Source of the DNA: Plasmopara viticola
Taxonomy: Eukaryota > Oomycota > Peronosporomycetes > Peronosporales > Peronosporaceae
NCBI GenBank assembly: GCA_001695595.3
Contig: MBPM02000026.1
Span: 248,001-312,000 of the forward strand
DNA length: 64,000 nucleotides
Direction: 5' to 3'
The notes under the pieces: generated by a model
Database searches by the model: none
The model's input: the letters and a program-made list of their open reading frames with translations, nothing else
Told to the model about the DNA's origin: nothing
Part shown: positions 1-10,700 of the stretch, piece by piece
How the letters are laid out: every line of letters begins with the position of its first letter
Position numbering within the stretch: position 1 is the stretch's first letter
Program-made: the position numbers and the translations under genes

Positions 1-161
1 TCGCGATTTCTACAATCGTTTCACCCTACACAACCGTGTCACGATGACACGGCCTTCATGAGTTTAAGATGGAGAGTGGCACTCGCAGGGTGGAACATCT
101 GGACGCGTTCGATGAGCTGGTCGTGGGACTCTAGACGACTGGAGATGAATCAAGACAGCTA

Positions 162-811
162 GTGGTGCTTCTGAGCAGCTTGCCGGCGGAATATGAGATA
201 CTATCTTCTAACGTGGAGAACGCCAAGGACATCACCTTGAGACAGACAATGATGGACGGATCAAGGGCAGACGAGGAAGTGGCTGCAAGAGTTACGCGCC
301 ACGCAAGGGCGGCGGTTTTCGGGGAAAATGCTTCAATTGTGACCAAACTGGTCATATGAAACGGGACTGCCCAGCTGCTGAGAGCCGTTCCAGAAACTGT
401 GCTAGCGGTAATGATGCAGTGTTTGCTGTGGAGGATGAGCAATCAGTAAGCTGGCTGATCGACAGTGGTGCGACGTCACACATGATCCCTCACCGAAGTA
501 ATTTGATCAACTTCAAGCAACTCAAAGCCGACGTCAAGGTAAATTTTGCAGGCGGCAGGGAGTTACACGTCGAAGGAGCTGGAACGGTGAAGCTTATCGG
601 CTTAGATGGAAGACGCATACCGATGATGGAAGTGCTGCTCATCCCTGGACTTGACCGACGTTTACTGTCGATGGAAAAGCTTGCCAAATGTGGACTAAGT
701 GTGGAGTTTCAGCGTGCTTCGTGTATCAATTGGGACATAAACGAAGCTTTGGCAACTGGGACAAGAAATGGGAAAGCTCACACACTGGATTGTCAGCAAG
801 AGGAGGCATGA
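162..811 (+). pseudogene. copia gag C-terminus and aspartic protease (broken)
   Basis: Two frames carry this part. The first (162-359) holds the end of gag, with the typical sequence reading LVVLLSSLPAEYE just before. The second frame contains the nucleocapsid knuckle CFNCDQTGHMKRDC (CX2CX4HX4C) at about 331-372, so a frameshift lies near 280-330. The retroviral-type aspartic protease follows, with its active-site motif WLIDSGATSHM at about 450-485 and the later LLIPGLDRRLLS flap region. In life the protease would cut the copia polyprotein. A stop at 809-811 separates it from the integrase. Confidence 0.88.
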
Positions 812-814
812 TCG

Positions 815-1678
815 GTGCAATACTCGGGAGCTTATAGTCAGTGGGAGTTATGGCACGCTCGTATGGGATATCCAAGCGAGGACGTTTTAGTGAAGGCTAT
901 GCGATCCACAGATGGGATTCCTGCGCTAAAACAAGTTATCAAGACCCTGTGTGGTGGATGCGTGAAGGGCAAGCAGACGAAAAAAGCCTATCCAGGACGC
1001 TCCATGAAAAAGACATCACGTGCATTGGAAATAGTTCACACAGACGTGATGGAACCCATGGAGACACTTTTGAAAGGAAGTGCTAAATACATTTTGACTT
1101 TTGTGGATGATTATTTAAAATATGTGGTGGCTTACTTTCTGGCAAAGAAGAGTGAACTTGACGACAAGATCAAGATGTTCAAAGCTTTGCATGAGAACCA
1201 ATGGGGAACCCGTATCAAGTGTCTGCGTTCCGACAACGGAACGGAGTTTGTCAACAAGACAGTTACGAATTTATGCCAGCGGAATGGCAGCATGCATCAG
1301 CGTACAGTACCATACAGTCCCAACAAAACGTAATTGCACAACAAATGAACCGCACGATAGTGGAAAAGGCACGGAGCATGCTGCACTACAAGTGTGGTCC
1401 GACATGCTGGTGGGCAGAGGCAGTAAGCACTGCGGTGTACCGGATTAACCGATCTCCTAATACATTGCACCCCATATGAACTGGGATTTAAGATGAAGCC
1501 TCAGATGGATCATCTTAGGGTGTTTGGATCTCATATATATGCTCACGTTGACCAAGTGAAGAGGACGAAGCTCGAAGCCAAAAGCTTTAAGTGCATGTTC
1601 CTTGGTTATGCCGAAGACACTAAGAATACCAACTTTACAATTTGTGGAAAGAAAAGATGTCAGTATCACGATCGGTGA
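815..1678 (+). pseudogene. copia integrase (broken, catalytic Glu lost)
   Basis: The GAG-pre-integrase zinc region is visible as WHARMGYPS...CGGCVKGKQ (851-975). The catalytic core has the first Asp in HTDVMEP (about 1037) and the second in LRSDNGTEF (about 1225). The third acidic residue should sit in the motif AERMNR, but codons at about 1336-1350 read AQQMNR, so the catalytic Glu is Gln. A frame change near 1320 separates this part from the earlier core. The C-terminal conserved stretch MDHLRVFGSHIYAHV is at about 1505-1550. DDE chemistry needs all three acids, so the copy is catalytically dead as well as broken. Confidence 0.88.
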
Positions 1679-1895
1679 AGCTGGACAAGCGTGAAGTGGG
1701 CGGCATTTATGAGGCGCAACCTCTCAAACAAATAAAAGTGATACACGTTATCAAAAACAACGATGAAAATGCAATGTCCGGGCAAACAAAACACCAACAA
1801 GATCAAGATTAACCTATGGAGTGTGAAGAAGAAGACGAAATTCCAGGTGCTCCAATGAATGAGGACAGTCCCACACAAATGAGTCAAGGGTCAAG

Positions 1896-2264
1896 ATGCT
1901 TCAATTACCGACCTCAGTACACTCTGAACTGACAGAGTACAGAAGTCCTACACTGGATGCACAGGGAGATCGATTGGTATTTCAACCGCAAGTGGAACGT
2001 CTAAGGCGTACGCATACACCAATGTTGTTGTTGGAGAACGGATCAGATGCCGATGAAAGTCTGGAAGGAAGCGAAGGACCACCATCTTCAAAGCGTGCAG
2101 GAATTGATAAAGACGGCCAAGCTATTCTCGCTTACGCAGTGAGTGTTGGTGAAGAATCAGACTTGCCTCCCACGTATGCGCAGGCAATGTATAGTGATGA
2201 GGCAGAACAGTGGCGACAAGCGACGGACGCCGAATTACAGTCGCATCACCAAAACAAAACATGA
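1896..2264 (+). pseudogene. copia integrase-RT linker and RT start (broken)
   Basis: This is a low-conservation, acidic linker between integrase and reverse transcriptase. It ends in SDLPPTYAQAMYSDEAEQWRQATDAE at about 2155-2235, which corresponds to the usual copia RT entry 'P.t..eAl.s.e..kW..Am..E'. The frame stops shortly after, before the RT palm. The stretch 1679-1895 between this and the integrase holds only broken linker. Confidence 0.75.
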
Positions 2265-2348
2265 AAACTTATTTCACGAGAATCAATTGGACGTACGATT
2301 GGATGCCGCTGGGGCTTTGCTAAGAAGCGTGGTCAGAAATGATGTGTT

Positions 2349-2985
2349 GTGCACTACAAAGCACGATTGGTGGCTGAAGGTGTTATGCAGAAATACGGCG
2401 TGGATTTCTTCGAGACTTACTCCCCAGTGGCCAACATGAACTCAATTCGAGTTATACTCGCAGTGTGTGCGGTATTAGGCTACAAAATGGAGCAGCTGGA
2501 CGTCGACACCGCCTTTCTCAACAGTGTGCTGACAGATCGTGTTCACATGGAAGTTCCGATTGGTGTAAAGGAAGCTTAAGGATTTGCGTGTCAGCTGAAC
2601 AAAGCTATGTATGGACTCAAGCAAGCTGCAAGTGCTTGGAAGAAGACGATCGACCACGTCTTCAAGAAGAACGATTTTAAAAGTTGTGAAGCGGATCAAT
2701 GCGTCTACGTGAGAAAAGTGAAAGATGCTAAAAGGTGTTACCAAGATGAAGGATCTCGGTATGGCGAAGTTCATTGTGGGCATAAGGATCGAGCACGACA
2801 TGACAGCTTCCACACTAATGATCAAGCAAACACGCTACATTAGTGACGTGGTGAGCGATTTGGACAGAAAAACGCCAAGAACGTCGACAAATCGTGTGCG
2901 TCCGGTCTCAAGCTGTCAACATCACAGTCACCGAGTACAGCAGCTGAGCGTTCAGAGATGCGGTCAAGACCATACCGCTCACTAA
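2349..2985 (+). pseudogene. copia reverse transcriptase (internal deletion removes YVDD)
   Basis: Motifs run in order across three frames: the finger/palm motif FFETYSPVANMNSIR (2406-2450), the first catalytic Asp in QLDVDTAFLNS (2493-2525), a stop at 2577-2579, then LNKAMYGLKQAASAWKK (2596-2645) and EADQCVYVRKVKDA (2690-2730). The next recognisable motif is MKDLGMAKFIVGIRIEHD (2746-2805). About 40 residues normally between these two, including the catalytic YVDD box, are missing, so this is an internal deletion. With the stops, RT is inactive. Confidence 0.88.
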
Positions 2986-3027
2986 CTGGATGTCTGCTAT
3001 ACGTTACAACTTGCACTCGGCCGGACC

Positions 3028-3657
3028 GTGACACAACTGTTTCGGTTTCTCGAGAATCCGGGGTTACCACATTGGAGCGCCGCAATTCGTGTATCGCGCT
3101 ACTTAGATTCGATACGTCATCATGGGATCGTTTACCAAAGAGGGATTGGAAAGTTGATTGTTGAAGCTATTTCGGATGCTGACTGGGGTAGCAACATCGA
3201 TGACAGACGGTCTGTCTCAGGTGTGCTTACAAATATTGGAAAAGCTGCGGTTGTGTTCAAGTCCAAGTACCAGAGAAACGTCGCACTTAGTTCCGCAGAA
3301 GCAGAGTATATGGCGCTAAGCTTGTGCACACAAGAAGTACCCTTGACGCGCGCAATGCTCAAGGACATGGGTCAAGAACAAGTGGGAGGCACGCAAAAAT
3401 TGGAAGACAATCAAGGTGCGATAGCTTTGGCAAACAACGCGGGCTACCATGCACGTACAAAGCACGTGGACATCAGACATCACTCTATTTGGCAGAACGT
3501 TCAGCATGGATTACTCAAGATTGGCTACATTGATACGAAGAGTCAGCTTGCAGATATGCTAACCATAGCGCTTGGAACCGAGATGCTGAAGTATCTGCGC
3601 GAAGCCTCCGAAATCAAGACCAAGTCAGCAACAAAGGACACACAGCAATTGCGGTGA
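3028..3657 (+). pseudogene. copia RNase H domain (open but orphaned)
   Basis: This is the longest open stretch of the element. It has the conserved copia RNase H landmarks SDADWGSNIDDRRSVSG (about 3172-3222), SSAEAEYMALS (3292-3322), EDNQGAIALANN (3403-3438), the HARTKHVDIRHH motif (3450-3485) and the closing region IDTKSQLADMLT (3529-3565). The domain would degrade RNA in RNA-DNA hybrids. Its frame is cut off from the RT by a frame change near 2990-3030, so it survives as a relic. The right LTR begins just after its stop. Confidence 0.88.
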
Positions 3658-3658
3658 G

Positions 3659-3809
3659 TGTTAGTGTTAAAGTTAGATCGCTGAATGCATGTTGAACAGG
3701 TGGATGGCTTCACAGTATTTACAAGTACGTCACAGTATATATTACATGTGATAGCCGTTCATTGGTCAAGATAAATATATTCACTTCGGTTTTTGCCGTC
3801 TTCTCAACA
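3659..3809 (+). repeat. Right LTR of the copia element (proposed)
   Basis: This 151 bp segment begins two bases past the RNase H stop. It starts TGTTAG and ends CTCAACA, giving the usual TG...CA termini with a short inverted repeat (TGTT/AACA). It contains TATA-like runs (about 3737-3747 and 3772-3780). The left LTR is outside the window, so the boundaries rest on termini and position only. Confidence 0.6.
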
Positions 3810-5185
3810 AAGTAAAAGGCTTAGGCTTAGATCTGCCGCTCTAAGACAAAATCGAGAAGGCTGAGTGGATTTCTCATTGATTTTACGTCATAACCTGATA
3901 AGTGATTGGTCATTTCCCATCAAAATCAATTTTATAAAATTCCGCTGCCTGAAACGTAGGACCAGTAAGAGTTTCTCGTTTTTTAAACAATTAATTTTGT
4001 GAAAAGACCAAATCTTTGTATTGCTCTGGTGACGAATTGAAAACTATCCACAGTCTCAAGCTTCTGACAGATCACTAAAAAATTATATTCTTTATTTTCG
4101 AAAGCACAACTAAAAAAGCCAAATTATCTTCTTGTTTCCCAGTCTGGTAAACTGTAGCGGTCTGTAGAGCATATTACGATTAGCTAGATTGAGCTTCGAG
4201 TCCTGATCGACAGCGATCCTTGAAATCGTGATGCGCCACAAGGTTGCGTCGCAGAAAACGCACAATTTTAATGGAAATTGCATCCGTCTTCAAGCTAGAT
4301 TTCGTCGTGATAGCTCGATCAAGCCTGCAGTCAAGGCGGCGTCGCCCCTAGCGTTTAAAGCAGCAGTAAATAGATCATGGTTAATAGAAAAATGAAAAGA
4401 AAAGTTCAGTGAAAGATCAGAAAACAGGACAAATATATTTTAAGATTAGCTTATACACATGGCTGCAAACTCTGTCCATATAAAAGTTACTTGTTTCGTA
4501 TTGCTAGATTTGTTGACGCCTAGGTTTAATTTTATATTTTTTCTTTAACCCTTTGATTCACGATGCGGTTTGTCTACTTCTGCGTCCTCTCGACTACAAG
4601 CGAAACTGATTAGTCGACAAATGCAATACCCACTAAGAGTAAGCGATATCTGCGACGCAACGTCGCGACGCAATACGAAGTTAATGATTCTGATAACAGA
4701 AAGAAATATTCACCATTATGTTAAAGTTGTCCTGTCGAAGACCCTTAATGCGCTCGTAGGGCTGAGATTGACAACTATAGACTCTGACACAGCTCAAGAT
4801 ACCAAATTTGCTACCCAAACCAATATACTTTGGTAAACTCTTGCGATTTGTCAAGCACATTCTCATTTATTAGATATGGACAGCGAGTAACATGTTTTTT
4901 CTTCTTGAACTTACTAATTTAAAATTATTGCTTCGATGAAGAATCACCTTTGGTACGCTCAATGATTAATATTCTGACAGCTGCAAGAAGCGACAAGTTG
5001 TCACTGCTTTAATTCATGGCTTAAATCGTATGATAGGGTGAGATAATTATTTATTGTACGTTGATTGTTGCTTGTCCAAAACCTTTTAAAGCTGAAAGTC
5101 ACCTTGTATCAGGAAAACAATTTGTAAAAACTCTGTATTTAATAAATAGCTTTTGAATAATTTGCTTTATTTTTATTATCAATTC
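3810..5185. other. No gene recognised
   Basis: This is AT-rich sequence with only short unconvincing ORFs (longest 88 codons at 4570-4836, with no family resemblance). I see no RNA gene, no clear repeat and no retroelement motif. Confidence 0.5.
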
Positions 5186-5300
5186 GCTCAGAGCAACTAA
5201 TACTTTCCCTTCGCCGACTTTACTTGCCACTCAAGCCTTAATCGACAAGTGACTTTCAAAGAGCTACTTCCACCACTGATCTAAGTAGTAGGTTTGTTAT
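5186..5300 (+). repeat. LTR-like fragment of the gypsy family
   Basis: The segment around CTTGCCACTCAAGCCTTAAT (about 5223-5242) closely resembles the one at 7876-7900 and, more weakly, the LTR regions of the two longer gypsy elements at about 41.5 kb and 57.5 kb. It reads in the plus-strand LTR orientation although the adjacent integrase is on the minus strand, so the arrangement is a mosaic. Ends could not be placed. Confidence 0.35.
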
Positions 5301-5315
5301 GTCAAGTTCAAGAGT

Positions 5316-7700
5316 TTACCGACTCTTGACTTTCGCGTTAGTGAAATGTGGAGCGCTGGATTCAACTTTATATCCTTTCGATAAATCCAGCACATAACAG
5401 CCCCGCATATTGAAAATGGACCAATAAATCTTATAGCAAGTATTCTTGATTTCGTTGTTCTTGAAAGTGAAGGACATCCAAATTTTTGCTGTCCAAAGGT
5501 GCCAAGTTGCCAGCTTCGTAGTCTTGGACAAAACGGAGGTGCGGGTTATGACCCCGTATTTTTTTTTTCATGACGGAGCCTGCATTGACGGACTACGTAT
5601 TATCTTTGGACGGACGTCGGTCATAGTTATCTATGAGAAATAAATTTGATTTTTAAAAGAATAGTGTAGGGTTGGAAGTCTGAAAGTGGACAGCTTAGGA
5701 CAATCCATCGATAAAAAGGGCCAACGTTTGACAAGAGAATCATAATAAGAGCTCCAGGGACTAATCCAAGAGAATTTCTGCTGTTAGACCCAAGCAATTC
5801 AACGGCTTATGTCTTTGTTTCACCAAAACCTAGAGCAAAACCCTGTCGTTCCTTATTTTCCAACGATGTGTCAAGAACAAATCTAGACAACTATTCCTGT
5901 CGTAATAACACATCTTGCGCCTTGTGCTTCGATTATCCAGTCCTGTGGGACATTGAGAAACGTAACTTGACACAGTAAAAGCCCTTATGCAGATTATTTT
6001 AGCAAGTGAAACTGTGGATCCGACGCCGCATCATCAGAAACATAAGGAGCACATCTCAAATTTGCTCTAAGCGGTGAAATAACAGTTGTGGAGTGTACGC
6101 GCCAAATATAGGCTATCTCGGCCAAGTCATCCGAATCATGTCCAGCTGAGACGACGACACCTCGCAATATAACGAATATTTTTTTTTCGTTTGTCCATCC
6201 GCTTGTGGTCAAACAGCCGCAGCCAAATTGTGTTGGATTCTCACAGCAAACGCAATTTCTTGCCATAGCTTAGAAGTGAACTTGGTGTCTAAGTCATACA
6301 CAGTGATCTTTGGCCAGCCTTGGTCCTTCATATACTCCTTCAGGAAGATTTTCAATACTTTCTACAGTATCGTTTGATGGTTTCTTAGCGATAAACTTAG
6401 CTCTTTTTGTCAATCAGTCAAAAATCACCGTGAAGGCGTTGAATTTTGGTAGAGACTTGATAATATTCATTGAAATGTCGATTTATGTATATCTCGGAGC
6501 ATCTATGGACTAGAATAGTTCTGGCGGTTGAGCCTACCTAGCCTTGGTTTGCTGATGCATCTCGCGAGTGTTGACATAGTGCTGGATGTCCTTCGTCATC
6601 TTTGGCGAGTAGGTATCGACGCACAGCCCGATAAGTTCTGTAAGTTGTCGGATGGCAGGACGACATAATTCGTGGTTATAAAATGACACTATTTTTAGAT
6701 CTTTGTCGTCGGGAATAATCAATCATGGAGTTTCTTTTTCGTCTGCTTAGTCATACGAAATATCATCCTGCAATAAGTTGTTTGCACATTCTCTCCTTTT
6801 CTACACTTTTTCGATCCACAATAGGTCGCTATTCCATTGATGCATTATATTTGCAGATTAAGGCATTGTAAATTGCTTCTTCAGATTGTCGCCACGATCT
6901 CGCAGCTTTCAGTAGCTCTTGCAAGCGAACTTGAATAGTTTTGCGCTCAAATTTACATTGCGTGACAATAAATCAGCCCCAGTTTTTTTAACCCGGGATT
7001 AACTTACACCAAGGCTGAAATTCAGCAAGGTGGTTGTACCATCGAGTCACGCTGTGGTTTGTAGTCTTTAGCGTCACATTTTGTTTATACCGTGAAAGGT
7101 CGATCGTGAAGTCACATCCGCCAAGATCGCGATACTCGAACGATTGAAAACTTGTATAGAGATTGACTAAATTGTTTAAAAGCGGCAAATTCAAGACAAT
7201 TTCATTAGTCTTCGCAATTTACGCTTTGAGTAAATAATTACAGGATTTCTTACGTAATTTTAGCATATATATGGGTATTTAGATTACTTCTACATTGACG
7301 ATTGTGTATTGCTCTCTCGCATGTTAAACTAAGAAGATACTTAAGCGAGTAGCCTTGAATTGACTGGATTGTTCATAATACGTCTTATTGTCAGACTTTG
7401 CTATCACCTCACGCAAGCAAAGGTATTAAGCTTATAAATCCAAGCAAGTACTTCGATATTCATTGCATCGACTGTATTGTTTTAGAAAGCTCGTGCAATA
7501 AGCTCGAGTCTTTTCGCTTCTTGTAAAGCAGCCGAGGCATTAATCCTTATTCTACGCTGTTGCATTGCTCCAGGCTCAAATGGACACCAAAGTGTCGACA
7601 CCGGGCAGCTTTGCTGGTAAAAGCAACTCCGCCATATCTTACATTGCCTCAAAAATGCATTGGCACGATTGATATGGTTCTGTGGTGACATAGGTTAAAA
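5316..7700 (-). pseudogene. Decayed Ty3/gypsy pol, RNase H to integrase C-terminus
   Basis: Read on the minus strand from high to low coordinate, the order is that of a gypsy pol. At 7194-6988 there are weak RNase H remnants ending in LAEFQPW..IPG. At 6722-6534 is the integrase HHCC zinc region with the motif MTKDIQHYVNT and closing QQTKAR. At 6266-5994 is a degraded integrase core with AEIAYIWRVHSTT. At 5531-5316 is the C-terminal barrel with YVLDLSKGYKV. Stops and frame changes throughout make it non-functional. Homology of the 7691-7482 stretch to the RT/RNase H connection is less certain. Confidence 0.7.
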
Positions 7701-7859
7701 CGCTTATTGGTCAAAAGCTATTAGATTTGTGTGAAGACCTAGATAGGGTTTAAAGAAATGTGGGCTTTATATTGGTGCTGAGACCCACTATGGAAAGACA
7801 ACAATTTGTTTAAGGTCGTTTTTAATCCGATATATATTTTTTAAACCATTTAATATCCC

Positions 7860-8600
7860 CCCTACGCCAACATTGCTTGCCACTTAAGCCTTAATTGACA
7901 ACTGCCCCCCCCAGAAGCTTCCTTCGCTTCCACCTATGAGTGTGCCCATCACTCGAATAAGCTACCTCGTTTAAATTTCAAGTCGTTCAGGTCAGTGCCT
8001 ATGGAATTGGGCTTTGCGAAAGCATGGCACGACAACGGAAACCAAAGTGGTGCAAAATTAGGAAGGCCAAAAACGATGACAGGACTAAATTGGCATCATG
8101 CAGTAATTGTGGCGCTGTCGGACATAATTTTGCGCGATATACCGCTCTTAAAGGTAGGTAATCGAAATGCTACATTAGGAACGCGTTATATGCTATTTTG
8201 AAGCAGAAGTTCAAGCTCTTGAATACGTATGTCTAGAGAGACCCTCTTTAATGTCTTTATCGACGATGAACGCAGTCTTCATAAATTTTGAAAAGTTGGT
8301 GGAGCGAGTAAAGCTCAAAGTGACCAAGGGTAAGATGATGCAAATCAATATTGATAGGCAAATGTGCACATTAAGCTGGGAATATCCGTTTTTTTACAAC
8401 AAGAACGTTCCAGGTCATGCCTGGATTTAAATGTCATGAATAACATCCGGATATTGACTGGCACAAGGTCGACGAAGGAGAAGAATACTTTGGAAAGTCT
8501 TTGTCTTGGTACAGCCTCATTGTTGGCTCTCATTCATCTACGTCTACCATATCAACTCCTACTATCCAAGTGGATATTTGCGATTCTTGCATGATTCCTT
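7860..8600 (+). pseudogene. Plus-strand gypsy LTR-like and gag fragment
   Basis: An LTR-like stretch (about 7860-7910, similar to 5223-5245) is followed by a gag remnant. It includes the nucleocapsid knuckle start CSNCGAVGHN at about 8100-8130 and a run similar to the gag/protease part of the 36-41.8 kb element (LKQKFKLL here, LKQKLKLL there). Frames are broken. It lies between two minus-strand gypsy pol relics, so it marks a separate insertion or a rearrangement. Confidence 0.5.
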
Positions 8601-8990
8601 AACGAATAGGCTCTCTTTACTTTCCATCAAGATCATATATCTCAAACGTGATTCTTCGTCTGTAGTTCGCCAGCCATAAATTTGTATGGATAATACTAAT
8701 GCGTATTAATTTTTAAAAGAATGTAATTATGTGGCGTGGTTGCCGCTACCGGCAAACCTATCGGTGGTGGTAGATACGTCACTGATCTCCTATCGAGAAG
8801 ATACTTATTCTTAAGATGATGTTTATCTTACTGAATACCTATTAGAGATCGATGAGTTAGGAAATTTGTGCCAGATCATTCACGGCTCCTAAATGGCTTT
8901 TTTCTTCTTTACGAAGGCACCAAGTTTTTTACTGCAGGTTTCCCTTGTTCTTACGGGTTAATGACGTCTTCAACGATTTGTCTCTAGGAG
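8601..8990. other. No gene recognised
   Basis: Short intergenic or decayed stretch between two gypsy relics. It contains no ORF of note, and I see no motif in it. Confidence 0.45.
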
Positions 8991-8999
8991 TCATGGGCA

Positions 9000-10352
9000 A
9001 ACATTACCTTTCTCATTTCTCCCGACGCTTGAGTTCCTTATGATACGGCTTGAACAATGAGCTGTGGAGCACTGGATGCATTTTCAACCCCTTCGATAGG
9101 TCTAACTGATAGAAATGCTGCGAAACGTTATTTAGCATTCGGAAATAAACTATTATATCTTGGTGCGATTCTTTCTTGATAACATAACTTATGTAGCAGA
9201 AATACAATATTTGCAGTCAAAAAGTAATATGTCTCCAACTTTGAAATCTTGGACATGTCTATTTCTTGTCGTAATAATACCGTATGCGTTTTGTATTTCG
9301 CTCATTACTTCCTTTGAAACCTTTAGTAGAGTATATTGATTTAGTAGAAACTTTTGTGCTGATTTTTAAGCTGTTAAATTTGTGTCTGATGCCGCATCAT
9401 CCGGCATGTAAGGAAAAACTCCTAAGTCCGCTTCGACGGATTCCATTTTTATCGATGAAAAGGCGCAGAAATTCACTGTATTTATTTTGTATAGGGTTGA
9501 CGACACCGCAGAGGTGACCTCCTATATTATTGTTAGTTCTGTCCGTTCGCGGCCTGCATAGCCGAAGCCAAATTGTGCTGTGTCCCACAGCAAACACGAC
9601 TGCTTGACATAGTTTGAGTGTAGACTTGGTGTCTCGGTCGAAAAAAGGTCTTGAGTACACCATGGTCCTTCATGCATTCTCTTTTGATGACTATTGCACT
9701 TTGAGCAGTGTAGTCCGTTGTATTGGCTGCAATGGCCTTAGTACTTTTTGTTCAGCGGCCAACAAACACTACGACGGCCATAGTCACTTTTTTATATTCG
9801 GTAAAGATGTATGACTCATATGTCTTTTTTACACATAGAGTCTGAAGCAAATATGCTGGCTTAGTGTGCCTAGAAGTTTTGCTCTGACACGCTCCGTAAG
9901 TGCTGATATTACGCTTTTGTACTTCATCAGCTTCAGCCAGCAGTACTTTCGTCGCAAGGATGGACAATTTTTGTTATATCCTAGATGGCCTGCCAAAAAA
10001 GACTTACAATTTTCCCAGTTGACACGTTTTTTATCCTTGACGTCAAAAACACACAGTCATGGAGTCGCACCTTCGCTTTTTTGAGAGTACAAAGTTTTAC
10101 CGTGCAATACTTTTTTTGGCACATTCTCTCCTATTTTCAGCTGTTCATATATCTGCTATAAACATCTATTCACACAAACATTGTCTTTGCGAATCGAGGC
10201 ACTGTGATCTCACTCCTACTGATTGTCGCAACGATCTCGTGGTTTGAAACGCTCCCAGTAGCTCTTGCATGTCAATATGAATTTTAAATATATAAATGCT
10301 TGAAACATGGTTGCGTGACAGTACATCATACACGTTTTTCTTTTCACTACAT
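9000..10352 (-). pseudogene. Decayed Ty3/gypsy integrase (minus strand)
   Basis: On the minus strand the integrase core motif DRDTKSTLKLCQAV is at about 9640-9598, followed by a degraded form of the HPQTDGQTER region (RPRTDRTNNN). The C-terminal barrel YQLDLSKGLKMHPVLHSSLF lies at 9102-9040. Both match the same region of the element at 52.1-57.8 kb. Many stops and frame changes are present. The sequence from about 9700 to 10350 aligns only loosely with upstream integrase and RNase H sequence. Confidence 0.72.
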
Positions 10353-10365
10353 ATCCTACTAAATT
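10353..10365. repeat. Target-site duplication, left, SINE-like copy 1
   Basis: ATCCTACTAAATT (13 bp) is repeated exactly at 10688-10700, directly after the element. Confidence 0.88.
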
Positions 10366-10687
10366 TTTCGGAAAAGGTTGGGGTGACGCCCTCCTTCCAA
10401 GCGCGGGGGCTAAAAGCTCGCGCGCTTCGGGCAGGTGCTCTCGGGCATCTGCAGGTCTCTAACGAGTCTCACCCTCGACGCGACGGTCTCCAGCACCAGG
10501 GCGCCACCTGGGCTCTTACCAAGTCAGAACTACACAAAATAATGGAAGACCCTCACGGCCTCAGTGCTGGCTGCACTGCCCGCCGAACGAGACCCGACGT
10601 ATGCGGACACCACTCTATGCCGTGGACTAGCCATAGAGCCTAGCACGTGCATAACTTGGCAACGCGATAACGTAATACAATACAATA
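10366..10687 (+). mobile_element. SINE-like short retroelement, copy 1
   Basis: First of four near-identical copies (others at 12255, 33502 and 61011). The head is TTTCGGAAAAGGTTGGGGTG, the body is GC-rich against an AT-rich background, and the tail is a short AATAC-type tandem run. It is flanked by a perfect 13 bp duplication. A variable-length duplication plus a tandem tail indicates target-primed insertion by a LINE-type enzyme. No tRNA-like A/B box pair was found, so its promoter origin is unknown. Short ORFs inside it are not coding. It inserted into the gypsy relic. Confidence 0.85.
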
Positions 10688-10700
10688 ATCCTACTAAATT

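Larger units (their letters stand above)
1..3809 (+). mobile_element. Decayed Ty1/copia retrotransposon, 5' end outside window
   Basis: Plus-strand copia order is gag zinc knuckle, DSGAT protease, integrase, reverse transcriptase, RNase H and then a right LTR. This order (integrase before RT) identifies Ty1/copia rather than Ty3/gypsy. The reading frame is broken by many stops and frame changes, for example near 280-330, 811, 1332, 1480, 1678, 2264, 2579 and 2740. The 5' LTR and gag start lie outside the window. The element cannot be autonomous. The parts are listed separately below. Confidence 0.93.
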
